DNA from: Castanea sativa | Lineage: Eukaryota; Streptophyta; Magnoliopsida; Fagales; Fagaceae | Direction: 5' to 3' | Assembly: GCF_040712315.1 (NCBI RefSeq) | Contig: NC_134017.1 | Coordinates: forward strand, 56,356,636-56,420,635 | DNA: 64,000 bases | Shown: positions 46,241 to 57,481 of the stretch, piece after piece | Numbering within the stretch: position 1 is the stretch's first letter | Layout of the letters: the number at the start of each line of letters is the position of its first letter | Position numbers and translations under genes: made by a program | Notes under the pieces: model-generated | The model's database searches: none | What the model was told of the DNA's origin: nothing | What the model saw: only the letters and a program-made list of their open reading frames with translations

Positions 46241-46900
46241 ACTGTTCCTCCCTGCTCCCACAATGGATGTCAAAATATATTGGTCTAAGATACAGTGAAC
46301 TCTCTTATTTGTATGCTTAATAGGGACATTTCCCAGACAGAGAGGTCAGATAGTGAAGATGTCAGTGGATTGGTCGAAGAATGGCCTTCTAAGAAAGACA
46401 TAGGCCATATGTTTGAGTTTATAGCATGTTATGTTGCATGTGAAAGAGCTAATGTCTCAAAAAGTGTCCTGAGTCAGATTTTAGAATACTTGACATCACA
46501 AAATAATTTTCCAACTAGTGTTTCCTCTCATCACATAACTTCAACAAGAAGGGAGAAGCAGGGAACATAACAATTTACTGTTCCTCCCTGCTCCCACAAT
46601 GGATGTCAAAATATATTGGTCCAAGATACAGTGAACTCTCTTATTTGTATGCTTAATAGGGACATTTCCCAGACAGAGAGGTCAGATAGTGAAGATGTCA
46701 GTGGATTGGTCGAAGAATGGCCTTCTAAGAAAGACATAGGCCATATGCTTGAGTTTATAGCATGTTATGTTGCATGTGAAAGAGCTAATGTCTCAAAAAG
46801 TGTCCTGAGTCAGATTTTAGAATACATGACATCACAAAATAATTTTCCAACTAGTGTTTCCTCTCATCACATAACTTCAACTAGTGTTTCAACTAAATGA
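46241..46900 (+). pseudogene. Tandem duplicate coding fragment, unidentified protein
   Basis: Two copies of about 300 bp, offset by 336 bp, begin actgttcctccctgctcccac at 46241 and 46577. Each has a frame with ERSDSEDVSGLVEEWPSKKD then EFIACYVACERANVSK and an ILEY.TSQNNFPTSVSS end, differing by only a few residues. The protein-like composition and acidic/helical character suggest a host exon captured and then duplicated. I do not recognise the gene. It sits between the transposase and the facing ORF. Confidence 0.55.
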
Positions 46901-47195
46901 TCTAAAAAGATTTCAACCATGAATTTAAAATATGGGATAAATATTGCCACCAGTCATTTCAAATCAATTGTTGTCAAATAGGGAAGTTTATTGATATGCT
47001 AAGGTTAAAAATTGTATCTTATTTAAAATTTACAAGAAAAAGAAAAAGGAAAAAGAAAAAGAAAAAAAAGAAACAAAAGCAGAGAGTTAAGGCGTGACGT
47101 GTAGGAAATTATTTGATTTGAGAAAAAAAGCTCGGTGGTTTAGTTGTTTCAAATGTTAGATCTGTTCAGTGGGGCTCATGGAACCTTTGGAAGTG

Positions 47196-47279
47196 GAATG
47201 CCAAAGGATGATCAGAGTCTTTGATGACAATGGAGATGGACGAATTGATTTCAAAGAATTTGTCAAAGAATTTAAATAA
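47196..47279 (+). pseudogene. EF-hand fragment of a calcium-binding protein
   Basis: The frame reads ECQRMIRVFDDNGDGRIDFKEF and ends at TAA (47277-47279). DDNGDGRIDFKE is a canonical EF-hand loop (Asp/Asn/Asp, Gly 6, Ile 8, Glu 12). Only this last EF hand and a short tail are present. It may be the final exon of a calmodulin-like or similar gene carried into the element. The specific parent gene is not identified. Confidence 0.65.
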
Positions 47280-47478
47280 TGACATTCAGTATTACTTTAG
47301 AAAAGCGAGTTTTACTCCCCCCAAAAATATTGAGTTTAGACCATAATTTTCACCAAGCACTTATAATTCTTGCAAACACTAATACAAGTACATCTTTTCA
47401 TAACATACCAACAACGAACAATAGGATCATTTGCCCTCACGATCAACAACAGATCAGTCTGCACAAAACGTGTAGACA

Positions 47479-48093
47479 TCAACAACAACGTTGAATGTTC
47501 GTAGGTAGAAATTTTTGGAAGTCATCATTGCTTGAATCTGAAAAGTCTGAAATGTCACTTTCATCATCTAACGCAGTAATTTCATTAATAGACTTCATGG
47601 CTCGCTCTTGCGCCTTCCCCTTTAGATGCTTCCTAGCTTTTTGGACTGCATGAAAACGGTCTAACCGCCTTTGCATTTGATTGTTCTCTTGTTCAAGGCG
47701 AGCAAGTATGTTGGCAGGCTCATCTCTAGGTAACTCGGCTGAGCGTGCCTTAGGAACTCGTAACCCGTGCCATCGACAATACACCTCCAACTCACACCTC
47801 TTCTCGTATAGGGTTGACCATGGTGGTTCTGCTACGGTGAACTCCATTGCGGTGGTATCTGTACTTAGTTTTGTAGGTTTGCCGACCATGATGTGGCCAA
47901 CGCTTCCAAGACTCTCGTACGTGTATATTGGCATATTAACGAAATCTCTCTTCTTTCCAACCCATTTCCCTCCATAGTGGTCTGTGTATGTTTGTAGTTG
48001 TTGATCTGCTGGAACTTGTGATAATTCATTTGTTGAAGTAGATTGAAACTTGTTTCTACGTGTACGAGATGATGTTGAGGCATTGCGACTCAT
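47479..48093 (-). CDS. 204-residue ORF convergent to the transposase
   Basis: This complete minus-strand frame starts at an ATG (48091-48093) preceded by tttgtag, a possible acceptor, and ends at 47479. No domain is recognised. The protein has a Ser/Thr/Arg-rich start, a central part with YGGKWVGKKRDF and LYEKRCELEVYCRWHGLRVP, a predicted helical segment (ARLEQENNQMQRRLDRF onwards) that could form a coiled coil, and an acidic Asp/Ser tail (DDESDISDFSDSSNDDF). It faces the transposase gene inside the arrays, the position mudrB takes in maize MuDR. No sequence link to MURB is claimed. Confidence 0.6.
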   Translation of the reverse strand: MSRNASTSSRTRRNKFQSTSTNELSQVPADQQLQTYTDHYGGKWVGKKRDFVNMPIYTYESLGSVGHIMVGKPTKLSTDTTAMEFTVAEPPWSTLYEKRCELEVYCRWHGLRVPKARSAELPRDEPANILARLEQENNQMQRRLDRFHAVQKARKHLKGKAQERAMKSINEITALDDESDISDFSDSSNDDFQKFLPTNIQRCC

Positions 48094-48724
48094 AGCTTAC
48101 TCAACCTACAAAGTTAGTGGTGTAGGAATAAGAAAAGAATTGTGGTACATTTATAACCTCATTCCACTGTGTATTCAATAATAAAATTTAACATATTCAG
48201 GCTTGTCATGTCAATACAGGCTGGAAAACCACGATACGAATTTTTTGTTCAAATGTTCCCAATGTCATAGTGAGATTCTCTTATTCTGGGCAGTAGTTGC
48301 AGTGTCTTGCTATGACTATTCAGCTGAACAGTATTCATGTGAAGAGTATTTAGCATGCTTGTGTTTCATCTGACATGAACTTGACAAGACAATACCGAGT
48401 TGTGTTAAATGCATCATAAACTTTTCAGGGGTCTTCTGCATCCTTGAAAACAGTGCATTGCAAAATGATGCAGATCTGTGTATTGACGTGAGTGTGAATG
48501 ATATGACTAGATAGGGTTCAACAGTGCCGAGCTATTGAGCAGCACATGTAGCACTATGAATATCAGTGTAGCAATGGTGGACAGCTGACCCCCAAACTCG
48601 AGAATTTGTTTTAATAAATTTAGATCTTGAATAAGGGCTCTCAACCTAAACATGTTGTCTCCAATTATATATGTAAGTACACAAATATGGATCTTCCTGA
48701 CCAAAATGGAACAAAGTGGACTGA
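48094..48724. other. Possible 5' region of the 204-residue ORF
   Basis: No gene recognised. If the minus-strand ORF has an upstream exon or promoter, it should lie between here and the array at 49395. Confidence 0.3.
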
Positions 48725-48995
48725 ATGGACCAAATTAGACCAAATCAGACCGAATGAGACTAAATTAGACCAAATCAGACCAAATTAGACCAAATCAAAC
48801 CAAATCAGACCAAATTAGACCAAATCAGACCAAATTAGACCAAATCAGACCAAATCAGACCAAATCAGACCGAATGAGACCAAATTAGACGAAATCAGAC
48901 CGAATCAGACCGAATGAGACCAAATCAAACCAAATCAGACCAAATTAGACCAAATCAGACCGAATCAGACCGAATCAGACCAAATCAGACCAAGT
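48725..48995 (+). repeat. Decamer satellite, about 27 copies of gaccaaatca
   Basis: Period-10 units gaccaaatca with variants gaccaaatta, gaccgaatca and gaccgaatga run without interruption. The variants are mixed rather than in blocks, suggesting repeated slippage or unequal exchange. Confidence 0.92.
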
Positions 48996-49394
48996 TCTAT
49001 AATTCACAATATTGATAAATTAACTAAGTTATGTTAACTATCTACAAAATAAATGGTAAAACTCTGACACCTACACCCATAGACAACATACCCAACTACA
49101 ATGACAATCAAATTATGCAAACCCTTACCTTAGATATGAATTTGCTGTGAGGGAAGAGCAGTGAGAGTGGACAATGTGGTTTTGTGAGAGTGAGTGGTGT
49201 GAGAGAGTTATGGTGTGAGAGAGTTATGGGTGAGTGAGAGTTAGTGAGGGTGAGTGAGTGAGAGTTAGTGAGGCTGAGAGCTCTGTTTTAGGTTTTCTCT
49301 GTGTGTTACTGAGGGTGTGAGTTTCTGTGAGAGTTAATTCTATAATTTGAGGGTTAAATACCGCTGCTGTAGCTGCAACCAAAAAAAAAAAAAA
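48996..49394. other. Spacer with gtgag-rich tract
   Basis: No gene on the plus strand. Repeated gagtgagagttagtgag phrases (about 49160-49330) read as CT-rich on the minus strand, as in a 5' leader of the convergent gene. Confidence 0.35.
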
Positions 49395-49700
49395 AACAAA
49401 ATCCCAGTAGAAATCGAGTCTTTGGAACTTGATTTCCTTTGGTAAATCAAGCCTTTGAAACTCGATTTCTATGGAAATCAAGTTTCAGAGGCTCGATTTC
49501 CACAATATTTTTGAGAATCCCACTGAAGCAAAAATCGAGCATTTTAAACTCGATTTCTTCTGAAGGGTCAGGAGGATATCGAGCCTTTGAAACTTGATTT
49601 CTATGGAAAATCAAGTTTCAAAGACTCGATTTCCACTATATTTTTGAAGCAAAAATCGAGCCTTTTAAACTTGATTTTCATAGAAAAGTATTGAAAAGGA
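49395..49700. promoter_or_regulatory. Palindromic ATCGAG array, right
   Basis: At least eight half-sites of atcgag(t/c)ctttgaaactcgattt form lie in 300 bp, in both orientations. The entry sequence duplicates 45586-45662. It is positioned upstream of the minus-strand ORF, mirroring the left array upstream of the transposase. Confidence 0.6.
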
Positions 49701-50139
49701 AATTGAGTTTAAAAGCAAAAATCGATTTATACTGGCTTATTTTTTTTCTCATTGTGCGAAAAGGAATTATTATTATTTTTTTCCAAATTCAATAACTAAT
49801 TCCCAAACACTATCAAATAACAAAAATTAAGGTAATCTTTAATGTTTAATTCCAACTTCTGGAATTAAATAGTTTAGTTTCTTTATATCATAGGCACGCT
49901 ACTGGCCTTATATACATGGCTTATTATCAACAGAAGAATTTAGATTTTTGTATACATAAAATTATGCATATATTATTTGGAACTCAAGAAGTTACAACAT
50001 AAATAGCATAGGTATCTAAAAATTGTATCCATCATTTATTTGGAGACTCTTGCACCAATACAACAACAACATCACAGGTTATTAATTTGGTACACCAATA
50101 CATTTTATGATAGGAAAAAAAAAGAGAGCATAAATCTTT
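49701..50139. other. AT-rich spacer, nothing recognised
   Basis: No coding or repeat structure supported. Confidence 0.4.
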
Positions 50140-50475
50140 GAAGATGCCTCAAGACAGTTAACCACGAAATCAACGCCATATGTTGAAAGTTGTGCAAGTG
50201 TCCAGCGACCATATGTCCATAAACTCACATCATAACCCACACCGCTAGATAAAATCAAACATTGGGTAGAAATGTTGCTGATTTTGTCATCTTTTGGAGG
50301 TTCATATGCCGGCCGGTTTTCAAGTTCTGCTTCAGCAGCAACGAGATTGTCTTGAGCTTAATGATTCTTTCTTGACGACATTCTTCTTGCTCCTCAAGGC
50401 TTCCATTTCTTTATATTTTTCCCTCGTACTTGCACCCCCTATAGAAAATGTAAATGAACCTCCAAACCTAAGAAT
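50140..50475 (-). repeat. Left arm of a 336-bp inverted repeat
   Basis: This is the inverse complement of 51092-51427, from gaagatgcctcaagacagttaacc at its outer edge to atagaaaatgtaaatgaa near the inner edge. On the minus strand it has an acceptor (ttctatag) and an exon-like start, but the frame is disrupted. Confidence 0.9.
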
Positions 50476-50764
50476 AAATACAATCGTGTGAGAAGAAACG
50501 TACAGCTTCTGTGAAAGATCACCAAGTATCTTTACGCAGCAAAATTTATAGCTGACTCGTCAAAAGTTATAAGATAGAACACTTACTTTAGCATACATTG
50601 TCCGCAATTTCGCGAGTGAAGGTAAAATCAGGCGAAGACATAACCAAAATTCAGTTGTAATAATGTACCTGATTACAATTTTGATAATCGTCTTAACATG
50701 AGGAAGAAGGTGAAGACATAACCAAAATAGAACAGTTGTAAGTCTAAGACGAAGAGAAACTCAC

Positions 50765-51014
50765 ATTAACACCCGCTGAAGACAAATTTTTTGTCATCTC
50801 CTCTCCAAACTTGTCCTTTCCAATGGAGCCAATGTAGCCAATTGCACCATTACATTTTGAGCGTCCACAACTATCACACAAAAAAGGGAGACGAGGGTAG
50901 GGAGAATTGATCAATTCTATTTCATACAAATTTAGCCTAAAAAAACGTGAAAGATGTTTCTTGCAAATACGAAACCAAACCTGGGCAACTTTGATTGAAT
51001 TCCAATGTAGCACC
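50765..51014 (-). pseudogene. ADK: Adenosine kinase fragment, two exons
   Basis: Exon one (51014-50981) gives NSIKVAQ before a gt donor. Exon two (about 50870-50765) gives GAIGYIGSIGKDKFGEEMTKN and SAGVNV before a gtgagt donor. Both match the conserved substrate-site region of plant adenosine kinase (GATQNSIKVAQ and GA.SY.GSIGKDKFGE.M), which phosphorylates adenosine to AMP. Extra bases in GGTGCTACATTGG and before the GAIGY block break the frame. The rest of the gene is missing. It lies exactly between the arms of the inverted repeat. Confidence 0.85.
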
Positions 51015-51091
51015 TAGAGTCTACTGTGTATGATATGAGTTCCCCATTACAAGCATCACTTTCATCCACCAGTATCACTCTTGTCTCCTAA

Positions 51092-51427
51092 ATCCTCAGG
51101 TTTACATTCATTTACATTTTCTATAGGGGGTGCAAGTACGAGGGAAAAATATAAAGAAATGGAAGACTTGAGGAAGCTAGAAGAATCTCGTCAAGAAAGA
51201 ATCATTAAAGCTAAAGAGAATCTCGCTGCTGCTGAAGCAAAACTTGAAAACCTGCCGCCATATGAACCTCCAAAAGATGACGAAATCAGCAACATTTCTA
51301 CCCAATGTTTGATTTTATCTAGCGGTGTGGGATATGATGTGAGTTTATTGACATATGGTCGCTGGAGACTTGAACCACTTTCAATATATGGAGTTGATTT
51401 CGTGGTTAACTGTCTTGAGGCATCTTC
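51092..51427 (+). repeat. Right arm of the inverted repeat, coding fragment
   Basis: Inverse of 50140-50475. The plus frame (51081-51437) stays open: REKYKEMEDLRKLEESRQE and a Lys/Ala/Glu-rich coiled-coil-like stretch, PPYEPPKDDEI, then GVGYDVSLLTYGRWRLEPLS. The protein is not recognised. The retained frame suggests a duplicated host exon that is better preserved in this arm. Confidence 0.85.
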
Positions 51428-51437
51428 ACAATCATAA

Positions 51438-52471
51438 GGTCTCTTGGCAGGCTATTTTCAAAGTTTATTAGGGATGGAGGGACAAATCCAGCTTCAAATC
51501 CATATTTGCTATTGTCCTACAAAAATTAAGAGTGCGTACATTACATAATTGATGGAGCACTAAACAAGGCTATTTCCAATGGTCATGTGAGGATGTTTTT
51601 CTTCTTCTTTTTGAACAATGTTTCTTGGTAGACCCAACTCCCCCCAAAATCACAATTTACATATTTCTGACTTTCTTCCCCGCATGCATTTTCCAATATG
51701 TGACTATGGAAACGTTGAAAACTCTTCTCACAACTAAAGCATGTCCATAGTTATAACTAATGAATGTCCACAAAATTATTAATTAGGATGAAACTTAAGA
51801 TAGATAGAGTAAGCAAACAAAATTATAATGACAATGACAATTTTCACTCATTTAAACTAAAAGCAAAAATCTTGGTATGAAGAATTCAATCACAATAATT
51901 AAAATATGAAGGTACAACCCCCGTTGCATAACATTAAAAACTACTTTTTCCATTACAATCGTCAATCACTACTCTTCACAGGAACCAAGAAACTGAAGCT
52001 ACTTAAAATTCAATTAACAGATCGAAGGTTTTATTGGCGGTGTGGGAAAAAATGTTGTTGATTTATAATATATATGAACGTGAAAATATTAACCACTATA
52101 GTTTGTGTCTCTGAAATATTAAAGTACCCAGGGAAATACAAAAACATGGAAGCCTATATAAGAAACCCCACATCCCACGACGATTAAATGTGCTAGACCC
52201 AAATTACTTTTCGAAAGAGGGAAAGAAAATAAGAATGTCCCAAATACATGCATATATATACATGACTCTAGGAAAAAGGGCTTTGGTATAATCACCCTAA
52301 AAAATTCAAACTTATAAATATGCTGCACGTATTTTGCTATTTAACTGGCTCTAACACAATTTTCAAGAGAATACCTAAATTACAGACTTGGGGTTTATAG
52401 GAGCAAGGAGAATGAGACATATAGAGAAAGCGAGCATATAAAATATTTAATATACCATTACTTATCAAAAA

Positions 52472-52511
<40 letters not shown>

Positions 52512-53072
52512 ATAAACCATGCGTTCAAAACTATTCAATTAGGATGACACGAAAATCATGTTGTATGGGTCGAACCAGCCATCTAATCGGGGTTCATGTT
52601 AACAAACTCAAATCCAAGTAGCTGACCCTAATGCATATAAGAAATGGCAATTTTGATTCCACACCAACAATTTAAATGCCAATGTTTTAAGTGGATTTCC
52701 ACATAACATTTAATATTTCTTTAGATTGACTTTAAATGAACATTTTCCTACTACATTGCTGCTCCTTGATCTCATCCACCAATCACAGTCCTTTTCCAGA
52801 AATATATAGATCATTCATAGCGTGATATTTGGCAGTGCTACTGGTCATTCATGAATTGAAAACTCCAAACCTAACTTTATATTGTAGGGGCACATGAACA
52901 TACAGGAACCCCCTTTTGACTATGGCCAATACACACAAATAGAAAGTTATTAATATTTTCCTTTTCTATGGAAATCCAAGAATGATCAGGAGATCAAGAT
53001 AATCTAGCAAACATTACACAGGAGTTCTTGTGAAAATATAGAGCAACTCAATATAGTGAGCGAAACAGAATC
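51438..53072. other. Spacer, no gene recognised
   Basis: AT-rich with an (AT)n tract near 52474-52508. Short frames are not protein-like. Confidence 0.45.
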
Positions 53073-53479
53073 TCACACGTCAAAATAGTTTACCATTTCT
53101 GCACTGGGGGCAACAGCAAGATTCTTGTAAAGCAGCCACTTTACTTCCTTGGCTAACTGCAAAGCCTTCAAATTTAGCCTCTGTGTCTGTACATAGTAAG
53201 ACAGAAAAAATAAAAGAATCAACAACCAAACAAAATAAAAATATATAAAATATACAAAAAAAGTATAAGATGCATGATTGATGCCACAACGGAAATATTA
53301 GAAAATCAAACATAAGGTCAAAGATAAAGAACAAAAAACCTTTGGTTGAATTAAGAGTAAAGGAAACAGCATGGCAGCAAATGTCTTCAGATAATCATCA
53401 TCATGACCAAACTTTGAGTTGGCATTCTCTAGGCATAAAATAGCTACATCAGTAGCTAGACTATTTTTATCTGATGAAC
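53073..53479 (-). pseudogene. Two linked exons, possibly UTP10/HEATR1-like
   Basis: Exon A (53479-53340; acceptor tttgcag, donor gtttttt) and exon B (53186-53073; acceptor tgtacag) join in phase. Together they contain ATDVAILCLENANSKFG, a YLKTFAAMLFPLLL stretch, then TQRLNLKALQLAKEVKW and KNLAVAPSAE, ending at TGA (53075-53073). The helical Leu/Ala-rich pattern suits an ARM/HEAT-repeat protein. From memory it resembles a segment of plant UTP10/HEATR1, a ribosomal RNA processing factor, but I cannot confirm this. No neighbouring exons of such a large protein were found, so it is a fragment. Confidence 0.5.
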
Positions 53480-54836
53480 CTGCAAACAGAAACAGAACAA
53501 CAAATGAGACATGTTTTATAACGGACTACACGACAAAGAAAGAAATATAATTTAGCAATTTTTTTTGATTCCCTAGTCTGCTAGAATATATCTAATGAGT
53601 TTTACTTATTTAGGTAGAGAATTCAATACAATCTAAGATTGATAAATACTCCAAGAATTTCCATGAGAATCTTCTCTGACTGGACATGCAGTTTATAATT
53701 TCCTAATGACAATTATATAATAAGCCCATTCTGCCTCTTTTTTCCTTCTTTGTATTAGTAAGTTACACATGCACCAAGTAGGTCTTGAGCCCATAACTTT
53801 ACCATCCAATCCATTATTATGGGAGGACGAAGTCAGTTGAGCTATAGCTCAACGGACCTATTCCGCATAGCATTTATGTATATCTTCAATTCGTAATTGC
53901 TCGTAAATTTATCTTGATGGCATGCACACCACAGACTCAATTCTATAATTTGATGTATAATATGAACAGAAAATAAACAAAAGCATGGGTTCATTAAGAT
54001 GACAAACATGGCCTAATAGGGGACAAATTTCTTGGCCAGGAAAAGCTACACTGCAATTTCCTTCTAAGCATCATAAAACTATAAAACAAGTTCATTCCCT
54101 ATGCCTTTCTTATAGGCAGAATCTCGTCAAGTTCCTTTACCCCTTTAATTCCTTTTCAATCTCACAAAATTCCTGATTGCCATTTTCCTTTAAATTTGGG
54201 ATTATAAGTTTTGGTGGGCCTGGGTGGAAGACATCCCCACCCATCATTTTCCATCCACCCAACCAAACAATGGAAAACTCCCATTTTCCTTCCACAATTT
54301 TCATCCTCCCCTTTTTCCACCCAACCAAACGGACCATATGTGAAACAAGAAACTACTCACCGGCTCCCTAAAACTGAAAGCTAAATTTATTGAATGGTAC
54401 AGTGTTGATGTTAATACAGCCTTCTAATGCAGAATATAAGGCCATTTTTAATTCAAATATTGACCAACAAACGACATTGGGTACAAGGGGGCAATATCCA
54501 AACTTGCACAATTAGGAAAAAAAAAAGAGCCAGAACCACGCATTTAAACTAATGTGATTCCAGAATACATATTTAGGGGGCTCAATGCTATGAATTTTTT
54601 CATGTAGGTGGGGTTTCATTTGTACCACGCCACCACTAATGGTACAGTAAATTTTTCATATAGGTGGTGTTTCTTACCAAATTCCTGAGGTATTCTTAGC
54701 TTCATTTCTGCATTTGTTAATGAAATGAAAGGGTTTAATCATGACACTGGTTTTTGAAAGTGAACAGCAACAAGAACATAGAGTAACAGAAATTATCCAA
54801 AAAATATTAATATATAACAATCAAAATGTGAGTTAC
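53480..54836. other. Spacer with a MITE-like terminus
   Basis: No gene. The end of a TIR-like segment, ccacccaaccaaacggacc, lies near 54316-54334 (compare GGTCCGTTTGG ends of PIF-type MITEs). A matching left end was not found. Confidence 0.35.
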
Positions 54837-54974
54837 CTTGGTTTTCCTTGGAAGGCATCATTAATTTCATTAATGGTTGGCCTTTCAGTAAATGTAGACA
54901 AGATCACATACTTCTCCTTTCCAGATGGTTCATCTATCCTCTTATACAAGGAAGAACGATATGGGTAAGACATC
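54837..54974 (-). other. Unidentified exon with good splice sites
   Basis: Between acceptor tgtttcag and donor gtaactc the minus strand encodes 45 codons, starting MSYPYRSSLYKRIDEPSGKE and including STFTERPTINEINDAFQ. A possible further exon (36 nt, GAGAAT... ending ATG|gtaaag) lies near 55158-55193. The family is not recognised. The strand agrees with the other gene fragments in this region. Confidence 0.4.
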
Positions 54975-55193
54975 CTGAAACAATGAGGTGAGAATACTTT
55001 TAAGGTATTGTTCATATTAGTATTTTAGGTAATAAAGTGTTACAGCAGATTAAAGTAACACATCCATCTCTTCATTGGATTGTGTGTGTGAGTGTAACTC
55101 CTACTTAATCAATAAAATTAAAATAATTGGAGAATTAAGGAAAAAGCCCTTTACCATTTCTGGGTTCAACAGCAGCATATTATTATTCTCCTG

Positions 55194-55800
55194 TCAAATT
55201 TAAAAGAGAAATGAAACAAGATTAATCCAGTTCATTGGTGAAGATATCTTTGCAAACAGTAAATTAATAATAGTTAGTGCAAGTGCAAATTGTATTGGAA
55301 TGAAAGCCAAAAACTTGCTTCTCTCTCACAACGTCTTTAAATAGTTGGTTTAATGGAGACTGATCTACAGACCCTTTTATTTTCTCTGAACTTGATGCAC
55401 TTCATATCCATAACCTTCCCAAAACCATGTCCAAAATAAATTAATCACATGAATTGGACCGGTTTAAGTAACTACAAATATATTCTTTGAGTAAAAAATA
55501 ATCCCAAAAAAGCGGATATGAATATTAGTTGTAAATGATGCTGTTCATTTTCTGAAATACTGATCTATTTTATAGTTTCCACCAAGCATGCAAATGACTC
55601 ACAAACAAAATATAAACGTAGGAATTATATCATTGATGATAAATAAACCTGAATCATTGGTGTATCAAAATAAATTAATCTCCAACCAAAAAGAAATAAA
55701 GATCAATACCAAAACAGACACACAAAACAGAACCAGCAGCAGCAGCAAATAATGAAAACACACACACAAAACACACAAAACACACATAAAGAAATAATGA
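55194..55800. other. Spacer with CA-rich tracts
   Basis: No gene recognised. acacacaaaacagaaccagcagcagcag occurs at about 55711-55748, a short prelude to the direct repeat that follows. Confidence 0.4.
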
Positions 55801-56150
55801 AAACACACACACAAAACAGAACCTGCAGCAGCAGCAAAAAAAAGACTGTTTTCTAATAATTTTTTGCTAAGCAATTAACCCATTGGCTAATACAAAACTA
55901 ATCTCAGAACTCAGATCACCAATTTGTTGAGTCACAACTTTCAAGCACCGATTAGTAAAGTAAAACCTGTTCTTTGGGCAGAAACTAAGCGTCCAAGGGT
56001 ATAGGCAAATGTTAATTAGATGTACTTAGGCTTGGCAGCCCAAGACTTTATCATAGTAGCAGACAATGGCCATTGATTTAACCGCCAAAGTCAAGAGTAG
56101 TTGCTTACCGTCTTCTACACCCGCATCACTGTCATTTTGGCCCCCTTCAA
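55801..56150 (+). repeat. Direct repeat of 350 bp, copy 1
   Basis: Nearly identical to 62511-62859, from acacacaaaacagaacc to cattttggcccccttcaa. On the minus strand both copies contain an exon-like end, GATGCGGGTGTAGAAGACG followed by gtaagc. Confidence 0.93.
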
Positions 56151-57481
56151 TCAATTGTCACTATTTTGAGTATTTATTTAGATAGCATTAATTTGATAAT
56201 AAAAATTATTAAATGGAGTATGACTTTAGAGTTCAAAAAAATTGCTTTTACAACTTTATAGAAAACCCTAACTCATTAAATAAAAATTATCTTTTATTTG
56301 TTCTCTTGAATAAGTGAAAAAGAAAAGATAGTAATTTTAAAATCTTGTTGTTCCTTCATCCATAACCCCAATCCCTAAAGTTTGCGTACAGATGTAATCA
56401 ACCATGGTTGACATTAATATCACTCAACTTTTCTTCTTATGAATTTTTCTCACACCAAGGATTGGATTGTCATTGGTATTTCTGGTTGCCACTTTCTGCA
56501 TGAATGATTTGGAACCCAACAAGGCAACAACAATTTCCAAAAAGAAAAAGAAACTATAGTTGATTCTGATAACTGTAAGTTAAAATCAAGCTAATTGGAT
56601 TCAGAGATTCAATATATGAATATAAAATTATACAGATTTTAATTCTCAACATGATTTAATAAAACAATCACAATAAAAAGAAATGTGAATAATATAAATT
56701 GAAGAAGAGATAATTAATTTATGAATGCTCATGGTCTAGCTTACAATTGAACATGTTCCAAAATGGAAAACCAATTCAGAGAAAAAAGAAAATCAGGATT
56801 GCAAGTTTAGCTCCTAAAATATAACAAAATTTTGGAATAGGAAATTTTTTGCAGATGACTTTAGTAAGAAAGGATCAGGTCGTAATATTATATTGTAGTC
56901 CTAATAATGCTTTTCACTAGCTTTTAGATTAATAACTAAGTATAGAGTTCCCCTCTCTTACAGAATTGAAGTGCAGGAACATTGATAAATGTATTTCCAT
57001 TAAGCTAGTAATAGATGTGTCTTAAGCATCCGATTGCACCATTAGGTGATAGCTATTAACTTCATATCTGCTTGACACTTGTCCTATATGTTTGCAAAAT
57101 GCCTGGACCTGAAATGCAACCATGAGACAAGTTGTATGTTACATAGAATCAATCATCTAAAAAGTACTTGATGGAGTTTTTTCTAATTAATATCTACCTT
57201 ACTACTTAAGCCTGGTTCACCATCACTCGGTTCAGTGCATCTTGAATTATTCGTTCAGATTCAGCTTTGAGTGTATTTGTAGCCTTATTTAACATTTTAG
57301 ATCAATAAGAGAATATACCCAGGATGACACCATGCATTAAAAATTTTTGGAGATAAAAAAAATATGAAAGAAAGAGAGACAAAGTAACATAAATTCATGA
57401 ATTTGTAATGATAAACACAAGAAAGCCATTTGCTTCCGAAAAAGCAATTAATTAAATTTGCCATATAAGAGATGAGCTTAC
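56151..57481. other. No confident gene; weak exon-like pieces
   Basis: Minus-strand pieces near 57285-57200 (ATNTLKAESERIIQDALNRV) and near 57108-57050 (VQAFCKHIGQVSSRYEV after catttcag) look protein-like but are unassigned. Importantly, no sequence for the next acetyl-CoA carboxylase exon is present here. Confidence 0.3.

Noticed and set aside
48725..48995. CRISPR-like regular repeat
   Set aside because: The units are contiguous 10-mers without spacers, and the window is a plant genome. It is a simple satellite.
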